This document shows positions 42,805 through 52,054 of a stretch of 64,000 bases of DNA, in pieces. The notes under the pieces are model-generated. The model saw only the letters and a list, made by a program, of their open reading frames with translations, searched no databases and was not told the DNA's origin. The DNA comes from an uncultured Bizionia sp. (lineage in GTDB: Bacteria > Bacteroidota > Bacteroidia > Flavobacteriales > Flavobacteriaceae), in contig CANMCF010000001.1 of assembly GCA_947496215.1 (NCBI GenBank), forward strand, positions 248,001 to 312,000, given 5' to 3'. A program made the translations under genes and the position numbers. Positions within the stretch are counted from its first letter, which is position 1. Each line of letters begins with the position of its first letter.

Positions 42805-44658
42805 ATGAAAATGTATTTTATGCTTGCTGTTTTGTGTCTTAGTTCAGTAATTGTCTCTGGTCAAAAATTGGAGCTAAAGAAAGCGTCCCCTTTTACTGCT
42901 GTAAAATGGGAAAAAGAGCAACCTGTTGTTCAATTTGAGGATGTATGGTATCATTTTGAGAAATTAGATGGTTTCAATAAAAAAGAGATCTTGGATTTTT
43001 GCAAGAAGCAGTTTGGTCATAAATGGCAGAAACGTTTTTCTGAAGATCTTGTGGAAGTCTTACACGGCTTGGGTTCCAAACCTAATGTGAAAGTTGAATT
43101 GCAGTTATCTAAAAATGGGGTTTCAAAAACATATACAGGAACATTTACTCTTGAGAATAGACAAAGTTCACTCCTTTACAACAGAAGCATAGAAGACTCT
43201 AAACCAGTTGACACATCACCTCAAAAAATATCTAGTGCTGAAGCGATTGAGGATTTAAAACAATTTGAACAAATCTTGAATTCCACTTCATCTTACACCC
43301 AACTTTCTAGGTTTGACTATAAATCGACCATAAGAAAATTATCTGCTTACATTGCTAATAAAAGCAATGATGTGAATATTGATGAACTTGCAAATCAAAT
43401 AGGCAAAATCATGTCAGAAATGGGAGATAGGCATTCATCAATAAAAAACGAATCATTCAATAAGAAAAGGCATGGAACTTATAATTTAAGGCTCCCATTT
43501 GGTGTAACTTCAATAGATGAGCAAATTGTGGCGACGAAACAAAACATTAACGATAAAAACAACACATATTATGATAGCTCATACCCTCATATTAAAAGCG
43601 TAAATGGTGTACCAGTAGAAACATTGATAGATTCATTTAGTTATAAATCTAAAAAAGCACCAAAACAATCAAAAATAGCGAGGGGTAGTAGGGCCATTCA
43701 AAAATATGGAAAATTATTGTTTGAAAACAATATGAAGTGTCCAGATAGCGTAGTGGTGGTTTTCAGTGATGGCGGCAAAAATGAAAAAAAGGAAAAGTTC
43801 AAGCTAACCACAGAAAAAAATGGATATGCTCCAAAGTTACTTCAAGAACATTATGTTAATATGATGAAGGTTGGAAATGGAGATTTTGGAGGATTAAGCA
43901 AGACATTGGAAGGCAATATCGGGTACATCAACATTCCAAGGATGTATCACTACGATGAAGTAGAAGGGCTAGAAGATTTTATGGAAAACACCCTTAAAAG
44001 CTTCTTGGTCACCAAAGCATTAATTATTGACATTAGGAACAACCCTGGAGGAGGAAGAGAGATCCTTCAGACATTTGCTCGTTATATTTTGCAGCCAGCT
44101 CAATCTCCTTGGGTAGCTAACGTTGCTTATTTAAGAACAAACAAAAATATAATTGGAGATGAAGAGTCAATGAGTGGACGTTATCTATATAGTTATGAAT
44201 CAGAAAAATTAACAAACGACGATAGAAGAGCCATAGATCAATTCAATGAAAGTTTTAAACTTCAAAAAACATTTGATAGTTCAAAGTTTAGTGCTCCTTT
44301 CTATATGGTTTTAAATAATGGAAATGAACGATATGCGAAACCAGTCTATATTTTGGTAAATGAAAAAAGCTTTAGTGCTGCAACTGTTTTTACCAGTGCA
44401 TTTAAAAGTTTGCCAAATGTCAAGATAGTAGGAGAAACAACTGATGGTTCAAGTGGTAATTCAAGAAAGTTGCATTTGAAGAATTCAAATATCAGAGTTA
44501 AAGTGTCTACGATGTTGTCCTTTCAAAGAAATGGAAAAACCTTGGATGGCAATGGTACCATCCCAGACATTCTTATTTCAGAAGATGAAGAACAAGTTTT
44601 AAAAGGTGTTGATAGTCAATTGAATAAATTGATTGAAAGGATCAATGGTGACAAGTAA
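42805..44658 (+). CDS. Exported S41 family (tail-specific/CtpA-like) protease
   Basis: A 617-residue periplasmic or lipid-facing protease. Signal peptide MKMYFMLAVLCLSSVIVSGQ. A long N-terminal region (to about 360) includes a helical DxRHSSIKN segment. S41 core about 370-600 with GNIGYINIPRMYHYDE, LIIDIRNNPGGGREIL, the nucleophile Ser in VNEKSFSAATVFTSAF, and the downstream GETTDGSSGNSRK that carries the catalytic Lys. I do not see a clear PDZ domain. Divergent from the LytS/LytTR pair. Confidence 0.9.
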   Translation: MKMYFMLAVLCLSSVIVSGQKLELKKASPFTAVKWEKEQPVVQFEDVWYHFEKLDGFNKKEILDFCKKQFGHKWQKRFSEDLVEVLHGLGSKPNVKVELQLSKNGVSKTYTGTFTLENRQSSLLYNRSIEDSKPVDTSPQKISSAEAIEDLKQFEQILNSTSSYTQLSRFDYKSTIRKLSAYIANKSNDVNIDELANQIGKIMSEMGDRHSSIKNESFNKKRHGTYNLRLPFGVTSIDEQIVATKQNINDKNNTYYDSSYPHIKSVNGVPVETLIDSFSYKSKKAPKQSKIARGSRAIQKYGKLLFENNMKCPDSVVVVFSDGGKNEKKEKFKLTTEKNGYAPKLLQEHYVNMMKVGNGDFGGLSKTLEGNIGYINIPRMYHYDEVEGLEDFMENTLKSFLVTKALIIDIRNNPGGGREILQTFARYILQPAQSPWVANVAYLRTNKNIIGDEESMSGRYLYSYESEKLTNDDRRAIDQFNESFKLQKTFDSSKFSAPFYMVLNNGNERYAKPVYILVNEKSFSAATVFTSAFKSLPNVKIVGETTDGSSGNSRKLHLKNSNIRVKVSTMLSFQRNGKTLDGNGTIPDILISEDEEQVLKGVDSQLNKLIERINGDK

Positions 44659-44685
44659 TATAATTAAAAGGAATGCATCCAAAAA

Positions 44686-45585
44686 TCATAACCCCAGTAA
44701 ATCCATTTTCTGCTTTTCATATCTACTATCTTCAGCAGGATAACGTAAGATATCTTTATGGTTCCCAGAGTCTTTTGCTTGTGCATAGATAAGACTTTCG
44801 CCTGCAAAAGATGGAGTTTCATTGTAAATGGGATCCTCATAGGCTTCAGATGCCGATACTATTTCCCACCCTTTCTTTTCAAACATTCTTATAAGGTCGT
44901 CCATAAACAAAGCCGATGCCAAGTTGTGGTGTAATAAAAGCACATGGTTAATGTGTCTACCATTTATTTCTAATGATAATTTTTCATAGAATTGGGCACG
45001 CTCCAAAATATGATCTAAATAGAAGTCCCTAAAATCACTTATGTCGGCATTTGGGGTTTCTCTTAAGCGTTTAATTAAGCGACTATCGATGTACCAATCT
45101 GATGCATCAATGGTAACATATCCATTTTTGTAATCTTGTTGGTTTAAAAATAGCCTAGCAGAATCAATTTTTTCTTGTGTGTTTCCCTCTTTTAAATATG
45201 GATACCTGAAATACTTGCAATAGTTTGAATATGTATTGATTATTGAGTCATTTTTAATGAAATCATCTTTAAACCGTTTAAATGAATGATTGTCATTGTT
45301 ATAATTTGAATGGTTCAATGTATGGTTTGCAATTTTATGGCCATCATTATTCCAACTTTCTAATAGTCTTTTCCCTTTTGTGCTTGTTTTATTATTGCCT
45401 GTTACAAAAAACATTGCTTCTATCTTGGCATTTTTGAGTTTTTTTAACAGCATCCCATTCCATTCATCAAAAGTGTAATTTGGCCTATTGCCCAATGAGC
45501 CATCATCAAATGTAAAACTTACTTTGGATTGGCTTGAGATTTGAATTGTGATCAAAAAAAGAATTGATGTTATGAGTTGTTTCAT
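44686..45585 (-). CDS. Exported polysaccharide deacetylase family protein (NodB/CE4-like)
   Basis: A 299-residue protein with signal peptide (MKQLITSILFLITIQISSQ). NodB-type motifs: FTFDDGS (catalytic Asp and metal Asp), NHTLNHS (HxxxH metal ligands), FRYPYLKEG (motif 3), a mid DASDWYID motif and LLHHNL (catalytic His). It removes acetyl or N-acetyl groups from glycans, possibly peptidoglycan or an imported glycan. It follows the TonB-type receptor after 17 bp on the same strand, so the two are co-transcribed. Confidence 0.9.
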   Translation of the reverse strand: MKQLITSILFLITIQISSQSKVSFTFDDGSLGNRPNYTFDEWNGMLLKKLKNAKIEAMFFVTGNNKTSTKGKRLLESWNNDGHKIANHTLNHSNYNNDNHSFKRFKDDFIKNDSIINTYSNYCKYFRYPYLKEGNTQEKIDSARLFLNQQDYKNGYVTIDASDWYIDSRLIKRLRETPNADISDFRDFYLDHILERAQFYEKLSLEINGRHINHVLLLHHNLASALFMDDLIRMFEKKGWEIVSASEAYEDPIYNETPSFAGESLIYAQAKDSGNHKDILRYPAEDSRYEKQKMDLLGL

Positions 45586-45602
45586 TTTTTATTGTTTTAA
45601 CG

Positions 45603-47999
45603 TTATAATCTATCGTATTGTTGCCCCTTTTTTCCCTTGTATCGCTTTTGATTCCATCTGTAGATAAAGGAAATGTTCATTTGTGGCACTCTAACTTGCG
45701 AGTTTATTTCTTGAGTGAAATTTTCACCTCTGGTTTTGATATCCCATTCCCAACTATCAAAAATGTCTTTGAAATTTATGCTCAATGATGCATTGTTGTC
45801 AAATAGTCTTTGACTCATCCCAAAATCCAATCGATATATTGCTTTTCGAGATAATTGACCTCTATTGTTGGCGCCCCTGAATCTGTTCTGAAATTGAAAT
45901 TTAAACGAATTCGATACTTTGAAGTTAAGATGGAATCTACCTCCAAATGCAAAACCGTCAGCATTGAAATTTGTGTTCTCATAACTCCCGTTTTGACTAT
46001 AGCCATTTAAGGTGATCTCATTATAAATACCCAACCAGTTTATTGGTTTGTAGATGAAACCCAATTCAAGCCCGTAAGATTTGTCAGTACCGATATTTAC
46101 AGTTCTTGTTACAAAAACTTCTTCAAGATTTCCATTGATGAAGATATTCTCTTTTTGGATGAAGTAATCCATCGTTTGTTTTGTTCTTCGGAAGAATAGG
46201 GTAGGAGTCAATGAAAATTCATTACTGATTTTTGACTCATAAGCTAATTCTGCTAGTACGCCATACGATGGATTTACTTCGGGGTTACCTACATAGATAT
46301 TTCTATTGTCACTAAAGGAAGAAAATGGTATAATGGCCTTTCGTCTGGGCCTTCGGATTCTGCGTGACATTGAAATTTTAATGTTATTGTCTTGATTGAA
46401 CTGATAATTTAAAAAACTGGATGGAAAGACATCTGTATAGTTTCTAGATGCTTTTTCAGTATTAAAATTCGAGCTAATGTCGATGAAAGTCGTTTCTGTT
46501 CTCAATCCAACCTGGAATTTGAATTTTTCAAAGCTTTTAGCATATTGCCCGTAAAAGGCCATAACGTTTTCGCTGTAGTTGGTTTGATCAGTAAATTCGG
46601 GAATTGTAGTCGCTATGTTGTTTTCTAAGCGCTGTACAGCATAATCGTTGCCTATTGTAATGTATCTGTTTCTTGCACCAAATTCCAATTGTGATTTGTT
46701 TTTCAGGATATGTGCATAATCCAAAGCGATTGTAAAGCGCTTGTCATTAATATCGTTATCAATGGCATCATTCGTATTGGTTTCCAGCTGGGGAAATGTG
46801 GTTTCTTCTAAAATGGTCGAGTTTCCATCCTCTAAAGATGATTGTGTTAATGCACTTAACTTTAGTTGTGAGCCTCGATCGTTCAACTTGACTTTATATT
46901 CACTTGCGACTTGAAAGAAATTGTTTTCAAATTCTTCAGAATCCAAACGCTCAGAAATGGCAGATAGGATGTTGTTGTCATGATCTTCATATGCAATGGA
47001 ATTGATGGTATTCAAATTTGCCAAGCGGTAGGTGAAATCTGTAGATATAGAATGCTTTGAATTGAATTTGTATTCGCCTCCAAGATTGTTGGTGCTATAA
47101 AATTGTTTCAGTATTTTTTCTGAAGTCTGAAAACTTTCAGAAGGTAAAGATTCAAAATTCGTGAACTCTACAGAACCTGTGGCTTTTGGTTCAGAATACC
47201 CCAAACCTGTATTAAAGTACCATGAGTAGTTATCATTTGCCTTATTGATGTTGATATTGATTCCAGAGTTTAACCGTAGACCAGAAAAGGCTTCAAAACT
47301 CCTACTTAAGCGTTTTTTTCTTCCTTTTTTCAAGACGATATTAATAATGCCTCCTGAACCTTCTGCACTATACTTTGAAGATGGATTTGTAATGACTTCA
47401 ACCTTGTCAATGGAAGCTGCTGGAATGGTTTTCAATAGGGAGGCTGTATCTGTTAACCCGCTAATGCGGCCATCAATCATGATACGTACACTACCATTGC
47501 CTCTAATGTTCATTTTACCATCAACTTCTACTTGAACAGAAGGAACATTCTGCATCACATCTATTAGATTTCCTCCGCTTACCGAAAGGTCTTTTGAGAC
47601 ATCGTAGACTTTTTTGTCCAATTCAATCCTATAATTGGAATCGTTTGTTGATATGACGACTTCATCTAAGGCAACATCGGTATCAATGACAATGTCTCCA
47701 AGATTCTTTTTGTTTATGGCTCCACTTAAATCAAGCAGAGAAATAATGGTAGGAGGTAAACCAACTACGGATACTTCTAAATCATAGACTTGTTTTGGAA
47801 CTTCAATTAAAAAGCCTCCATTTTCGTTTGCCAGAGTTCCAAAGGTGGCTTCCGGGTTATCTGTAGCTTTAAAAATAATGCTTGCATAAGATACAGGTGT
47901 ACTTAATGCATCTTTGATTGTTCCTGTAACTATAATAGTTTGAGAAAATGCATTGCAAAGAAAGCAAATAGAAAAGAGACATGAAAAAAGTAATTTCAT
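45603..47999 (-). CDS. TonB-dependent-receptor-like outer membrane beta-barrel protein
   Basis: A 798-residue outer-membrane protein of the Bacteroidota family with carboxypeptidase-D regulatory-like N-terminal domain (about 22-110: GTIKDALSTPVSYASIIFKAT), plug domain (about 120-230: GGNLIDVMQNVPSVQVEVDGKMNIRG..., INIVLKKG) and 22-strand-like barrel to the C-terminus. It ends in SFIYRWNQKRYKGKKGQQYDRL rather than the usual terminal aromatic, a common feature in this subfamily. Substrate unknown. Probably co-transcribed with the deacetylase, and possibly with the amidase/M56/BlaI genes upstream. Confidence 0.9.
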   Translation of the reverse strand: MKLLFSCLFSICFLCNAFSQTIIVTGTIKDALSTPVSYASIIFKATDNPEATFGTLANENGGFLIEVPKQVYDLEVSVVGLPPTIISLLDLSGAINKKNLGDIVIDTDVALDEVVISTNDSNYRIELDKKVYDVSKDLSVSGGNLIDVMQNVPSVQVEVDGKMNIRGNGSVRIMIDGRISGLTDTASLLKTIPAASIDKVEVITNPSSKYSAEGSGGIINIVLKKGRKKRLSRSFEAFSGLRLNSGINININKANDNYSWYFNTGLGYSEPKATGSVEFTNFESLPSESFQTSEKILKQFYSTNNLGGEYKFNSKHSISTDFTYRLANLNTINSIAYEDHDNNILSAISERLDSEEFENNFFQVASEYKVKLNDRGSQLKLSALTQSSLEDGNSTILEETTFPQLETNTNDAIDNDINDKRFTIALDYAHILKNKSQLEFGARNRYITIGNDYAVQRLENNIATTIPEFTDQTNYSENVMAFYGQYAKSFEKFKFQVGLRTETTFIDISSNFNTEKASRNYTDVFPSSFLNYQFNQDNNIKISMSRRIRRPRRKAIIPFSSFSDNRNIYVGNPEVNPSYGVLAELAYESKISNEFSLTPTLFFRRTKQTMDYFIQKENIFINGNLEEVFVTRTVNIGTDKSYGLELGFIYKPINWLGIYNEITLNGYSQNGSYENTNFNADGFAFGGRFHLNFKVSNSFKFQFQNRFRGANNRGQLSRKAIYRLDFGMSQRLFDNNASLSINFKDIFDSWEWDIKTRGENFTQEINSQVRVPQMNISFIYRWNQKRYKGKKGQQYDRL

Positions 48000-48238
48000 A
48001 TATGTTTTTAGAATTAAAAATTGGGTGTAGACATCCTGTTCTGTAAAAAAAACAGAATTAGTTTGTAGTTAGTAAGACCCTATTTAATTAAAGAGAGTTA
48101 TTAGATTGTATGACTTTTCGAGGTAATAAATTAATGCTACTAGCTAAAATATTTTAGACTTAGTAAATGAAACAGCTAGATCCCATCAAGGACAACCTGG
48201 ATAAGGTTTCTTTAATATAGAGTTAAGCGTAAATTGGT

Positions 48239-48820
48239 CTAGATAGCGTTTAGTATTGAGGTTGCCAACTTAAACTGTCCTTTTTCGCTTGTTAATAATT
48301 TTCTATCATTTTCATTCGTTAAATAGCCTAGTTCTAGTAAAACAATTGAAAAGTTCACATTTTTTAATAGGTGAAAATCTGCTTTTTTGATTTCTACATT
48401 TTTGTTGCCAAAGCTATTTAATATATCTAGAGCTAATTTTTCAGACTTTTCTTTCTGTTTGTTCTTGTTGCTAACGAATATTTCCATTCCATTATTTTTT
48501 TTGTCCTTGCTGGAATTTACGTGCAAAGAAATAACAAGATCTGGATTCAATTTATTGATACTTTCTGCACGCTCTTTTTGAGTAACAAATTTATCCGAAT
48601 CCCTAGTTAAAATTATATCGACATTGACATTTTTGTTTAGCTTCTTTATTTTTTTTGCTATGCTTAAAGTGATTTCCTTCTCGCTCAACTTGTCTAAGGA
48701 GACACCATTGTCTTCCCCTCCGTGACTAACATCGATGACAATTATTCTTTTATCACTATTTGTAAAAGAAAAAGAGATGGTTAAAAGTATTAGTGCAATA
48801 AATTTTAAAATATTTTTCAT
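48239..48820 (-). CDS. Exported N-acetylmuramoyl-L-alanine amidase (Amidase_3, AmiC-like)
   Basis: 193 residues from the ATG at 48820 (MKNILKFIALILL signal peptide). An alternative start at 48853 adds 11 residues. Amidase_3 zinc site: DVSHGGEDNG, the Glu of SEKEITLSIAKKI, and the His of LVISLHVNSS. Catalytic Glu in VLLELGYLTNENDRK. It hydrolyses the amide bond between muramic acid and L-Ala in peptidoglycan. The gene follows the M56-M23 fusion after 33 bp. Confidence 0.92.
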   Translation of the reverse strand: MKNILKFIALILLTISFSFTNSDKRIIVIDVSHGGEDNGVSLDKLSEKEITLSIAKKIKKLNKNVNVDIILTRDSDKFVTQKERAESINKLNPDLVISLHVNSSKDKKNNGMEIFVSNKNKQKEKSEKLALDILNSFGNKNVEIKKADFHLLKNVNFSIVLLELGYLTNENDRKLLTSEKGQFKLATSILNAI

Positions 48821-48853
48821 TGTTTTCTCTATTTGATTAATAAACATCACCAA

Positions 48854-50176
48854 CTATTTGATATAATTCATAGGGTTTAAATGCTTCCCATTCTGTTTTA
48901 CCTCGTAGTGTAAATGTGGCCCCGTTGAAAGGCCTGTATTACCAACATAGCCAATAATGTCTCCTTTTTTCACTTCTTGACTCTCACTAATATTGAATCC
49001 ATTTAAATGTGCATACCAGGTTTCGTAGCCATCTGCATGAGTCATCACAATTAAATTTCCCCAATCACCTTCGTTGGAAGCTTTAGCTATAACACCATCG
49101 GCAGTTGCAATAACAGGAGTGCCGATATTTGCTCTGATGTCGATACCATTATGTGTCACACCTTTCTTTATTTTTGGTCGTTTTGCTTTCTCTCCAAAAT
49201 GCGATGTAATGTCTTTTTTAGTAGCATTCTGTACGGGAAATAGGGAAGGAGGTGAAAAGAACTCTAAAACATCCATATTTGTCAAATACTCACTATCTTC
49301 AATGTCTGGAGATGCAAATGCAGAAATTAGAAATATGCAAACTGGTAGAAAAAGAATGTATTTTAGTTTGGCAAAATGATTGGATTCAGGTTTTGTCATC
49401 ATAGTTATTCGTTTTTTTAGAATTGGCTGATTGAAGTAATTGTATAGGTTGTTTGGTTTGGCGATTTCAAGGCTTTGCAATAGTAATTGCAAATAGTGTG
49501 AGGTTTTAACTCCGTTTTGAAGCACTCCATCGTCGGCTTGAAATTCGTGTATGGATTTCAATGATTTCCTATAGAAATAGAGTAATGGATTAAACCAAAA
49601 GAATGCTATGTATATTTCAGTGAGAATCACATCCCATGAATGTTTTAATTGAATATGTATTCTTTCGTGCTCTATGATTTGTTTGTCATACTGTTCAAGT
49701 TTAGATTCAGGAATAAAAACCCAATTGAAGTATGAAAATATTTCCGGCACATCGGCAATGACTAATTCGTAGCCATTTTTTTGTTGAATTACAGATTTTC
49801 GCCTTAGTAGAAACAACTGCATTGCTGTAAGTGATATTCTAACAATGTATACAGAAAACATCAACCAATATAAAACAATCAATAGATTATTGTAGTTAAA
49901 AGAAGATTCTACTAAAGGTTGTTCTACAATTTCCAATTGCTTGTTGAAGACTCCTGCCTCAAGGTGCCCAAACAAAGGTACTTCTATAATCTGTGATGTT
50001 ATGGAGGGAAATAAATCTCCCAAAAGAGGAATTATGATGGACGCAGGAAGTAATAATAACAAAACAAGCCTATTTAACTTATGAAAGGTTAGTTTACCTA
50101 AAAACAAGACATACAAAAGATATAGCATTGAAAAAATCAAGACTATTTGCATTGGGTATAAGACTATATTATTCAT
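48854..50176 (-). CDS. BlaR1-like M56 metalloprotease fused to a C-terminal M23 peptidoglycan endopeptidase
   Basis: A 440-residue membrane protein. Four membrane helices; M56 protease domain with the zinc motif HERIH at 170-174 and a later HEFQADDGVL; then, instead of BlaR1's penicillin-binding sensor domain, an M23 endopeptidase at about 325-440 with ligands in THNGIDIRA (H, D) and GPHLHYEV (HxH). Probably the M23 module lies outside the membrane and the M56 part cleaves the BlaI repressor inside. The fusion may link wall status to repressor release. The start overlaps blaI by 8 bp. Operon order blaI, M56-M23, amidase. Confidence 0.92.
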   Translation of the reverse strand: MNNIVLYPMQIVLIFSMLYLLYVLFLGKLTFHKLNRLVLLLLLPASIIIPLLGDLFPSITSQIIEVPLFGHLEAGVFNKQLEIVEQPLVESSFNYNNLLIVLYWLMFSVYIVRISLTAMQLFLLRRKSVIQQKNGYELVIADVPEIFSYFNWVFIPESKLEQYDKQIIEHERIHIQLKHSWDVILTEIYIAFFWFNPLLYFYRKSLKSIHEFQADDGVLQNGVKTSHYLQLLLQSLEIAKPNNLYNYFNQPILKKRITMMTKPESNHFAKLKYILFLPVCIFLISAFASPDIEDSEYLTNMDVLEFFSPPSLFPVQNATKKDITSHFGEKAKRPKIKKGVTHNGIDIRANIGTPVIATADGVIAKASNEGDWGNLIVMTHADGYETWYAHLNGFNISESQEVKKGDIIGYVGNTGLSTGPHLHYEVKQNGKHLNPMNYIK

Positions 50177-50552
50177 TATTTGATTTTAACTTTTCAATTT
50201 TACTTTCAAGCATTAGTTTGATTTTTTCCAATTCTGTGAGATTTAGATCTTCATTGTTTGTGAAAAACAAAGCAAACTTACTTGGAGAGCCACTAAAAAA
50301 ATTACCAATAACCTCTTTCATGTGTCTTTTAAAATAAGTATCCTTCGATACCGACGCATAGTACTGACGAATCTTACCATAAGTGTCAAATTTTAAAAAT
50401 TCCTTTTTTACTAAAACCCTTACCACAGTTGATATGGTAGTATATGCTGGCTTCGGTTCTGGAAACTGTTCTACAATATCCTTAAGGAATGCTTTTTCAA
50501 GCTTCCATATATATTGCATTACTTGTTCTTCTGCTTTTGTTAGTTCATTCAT
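50169..50552 (-). CDS. blaI: BlaI/MecI/CopY family transcriptional repressor
   Basis: A 127-residue winged-helix repressor: LTKAEEQVMQYIWKLEKAFLKDIVEQF...PAYTTISTVVRVLVKKEFLKF is the classic DNA-binding domain, and the C-terminal helix pair dimerises. In the paradigm, BlaR1-type protease activity destroys it to derepress its own operon. It overlaps the M56-M23 gene by 8 bp, and two operator palindromes lie just upstream. Confidence 0.95.
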   Translation of the reverse strand: MNELTKAEEQVMQYIWKLEKAFLKDIVEQFPEPKPAYTTISTVVRVLVKKEFLKFDTYGKIRQYYASVSKDTYFKRHMKEVIGNFFSGSPSKFALFFTNNEDLNLTELEKIKLMLESKIEKLKSNNE

Positions 50553-50556
50553 ATGG

Positions 50557-50564
50557 CAAAGATA
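50557..50564 (-). promoter_or_regulatory. Probable -7 box of the blaI operon
   Basis: TATCTTTG on the minus strand, ending 4 nt before the ATG at 50552. A start of transcription 5-7 nt downstream would fall on or next to the ATG, implying a leaderless or nearly leaderless mRNA. Confidence 0.5.
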
Positions 50565-50582
50565 TACTTATTTTTTACTTAT

Positions 50583-50618
50583 GACTACAAATATAGTCAT
50601 AAAACTATAAATATAGTC
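50583..50618. promoter_or_regulatory. Two tandem BlaI-type operators
   Basis: Two related 16-nt sites, GACTACAAATATAGTC (50583-50598) and AACTATAAATATAGTC (50603-50618), each a near-palindrome of the form ACTA-N6-TAGT, spaced 20 bp centre to centre so they lie on the same face of the helix. They sit just upstream of the blaI -7 box, where BlaI dimers would block the polymerase. Confidence 0.75.
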
Positions 50619-50832
50619 GTAAAAACAAAGTGTATAAGGTTAATGTGTTTATTTGCAGGTATTTACAAAAAAAAGGTGTAGTCAATAATAATATGGGGTT
50701 CCCTGGAGATTTCCAATGAATCAAACCATACTTGGATTGTAGAAGATCTTCAATCATTCTTTGAGAAATTAAATCAAGTTGTTCCTAATTTATTTTAATA
50801 GATTTACAATTAAGATTAAATTCAAATTCTAC

Positions 50833-51987
50833 ATGGACATTGTTTTATTGAAAATATTGTTTTGCATACTGTGTTTTCAATTCTTGTTCGTGACACTATT
50901 CTTGTTTCAGAATAAAAAAGGAAGGAGCTTGAGCAATAGGCTTTTGGCAATCGTCTTTCTTATGATCTCAATAGTTATAGCGAATCTTTATTCAATAGTG
51001 TTTAGAGTAGAAGTCAATATGCCCCAACTACTATTGTTTGATGATACGTTTATGTTTGCATATGGTCCATTGCTCTATCTTTTTACGCAATCTGTGTTGT
51101 TCAAAGATTATAGATTTAAAAAGAAGCACATAGTTCATTTCATTCCTTTTTTAATTTCTATTGGAGCTGTCCTTTGCATCATTTTATTTGTAGGTACCGA
51201 GTCACTTTCTCAAGTTGCAGGTCTGCTTAGCAGCCAACAAGTCCCTATATATTTTCATATAGGTGGGATTTTGATGTTGGCTCATGTTTTTTATTATTTA
51301 TTCAAGTCCAAATTAGAAATAAAAGAAGTTCTTGGTAAAGTAAAATGTCTGTATTCTACTTTCAACCAAGACAATTTCAAACTTCTTAAGTTTGTCTTGA
51401 ACGGCTTCATCATCTTGTTCGTTTTGTCATTGATTCATTCTACATTGCCATTCGTTGGAGTAAATGGAGGATTATTGATTACACTATTGTTGATGGTCCT
51501 GTTTATGTTTTATTTCATAAATTCAATTTTGTTGAAGTTACTTAATCAAGCTTCTAATGATAATGGAGTCATTACCCAAATTAATTTCAAGGAAAAGGAA
51601 AAATATGTAGGATCTAGCTTGTCGAAAACAGACCTTAATGCATATGTGAAAAGATTGAAAGAGCATATGGAAGATAACAAAAGGTTCTTGGATAGCGAAC
51701 TAAGCATAAGTGATTTGTCAAGGGAACTGGAAATACCAACAAAAATTTTATCGCAAGTGATTAATGAAGGTTATACTTGTAACTTTTTCGATTTTGTAAA
51801 TGAATTCCGCATAGAAACAGCAAAATCAATATTAACAAATCAATCTGATCAAAAAATGACTATTCAAGAAGTTATGTATGATTCTGGTTTTAATTCTAAA
51901 TCTTCTTTTAACACGGCATTTAAAAAATTCACCAATTTGACACCTACACAATTTAAAAATTCCATACAAAAGGGTTCGACTTCCTGA
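50833..51987 (+). CDS. Membrane-bound AraC family transcriptional regulator
   Basis: 384 residues from the ATG at 50833 (MDIVLLKIL...). About seven membrane helices in residues 1-235, then AraC-type DNA-binding domain (about 285-384: LDSELSISDLSRELEIPTKILSQVINEGY ... MTIQEVMYDSGFNSKSSFNTAFKKFTNLTPTQFKNS). Same architecture as the regulator at 30106. It is followed after 67 bp by a CPBP protease gene on the same strand, a possible target or partner. Confidence 0.92.
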   Translation: MDIVLLKILFCILCFQFLFVTLFLFQNKKGRSLSNRLLAIVFLMISIVIANLYSIVFRVEVNMPQLLLFDDTFMFAYGPLLYLFTQSVLFKDYRFKKKHIVHFIPFLISIGAVLCIILFVGTESLSQVAGLLSSQQVPIYFHIGGILMLAHVFYYLFKSKLEIKEVLGKVKCLYSTFNQDNFKLLKFVLNGFIILFVLSLIHSTLPFVGVNGGLLITLLLMVLFMFYFINSILLKLLNQASNDNGVITQINFKEKEKYVGSSLSKTDLNAYVKRLKEHMEDNKRFLDSELSISDLSRELEIPTKILSQVINEGYTCNFFDFVNEFRIETAKSILTNQSDQKMTIQEVMYDSGFNSKSSFNTAFKKFTNLTPTQFKNSIQKGSTS

Positions 51988-52054
51988 TTTCGGTCTATCT
52001 AGGTCATTGAATGGCATACTATTGCACTATAAATCATTCAAAACACAACAGACT

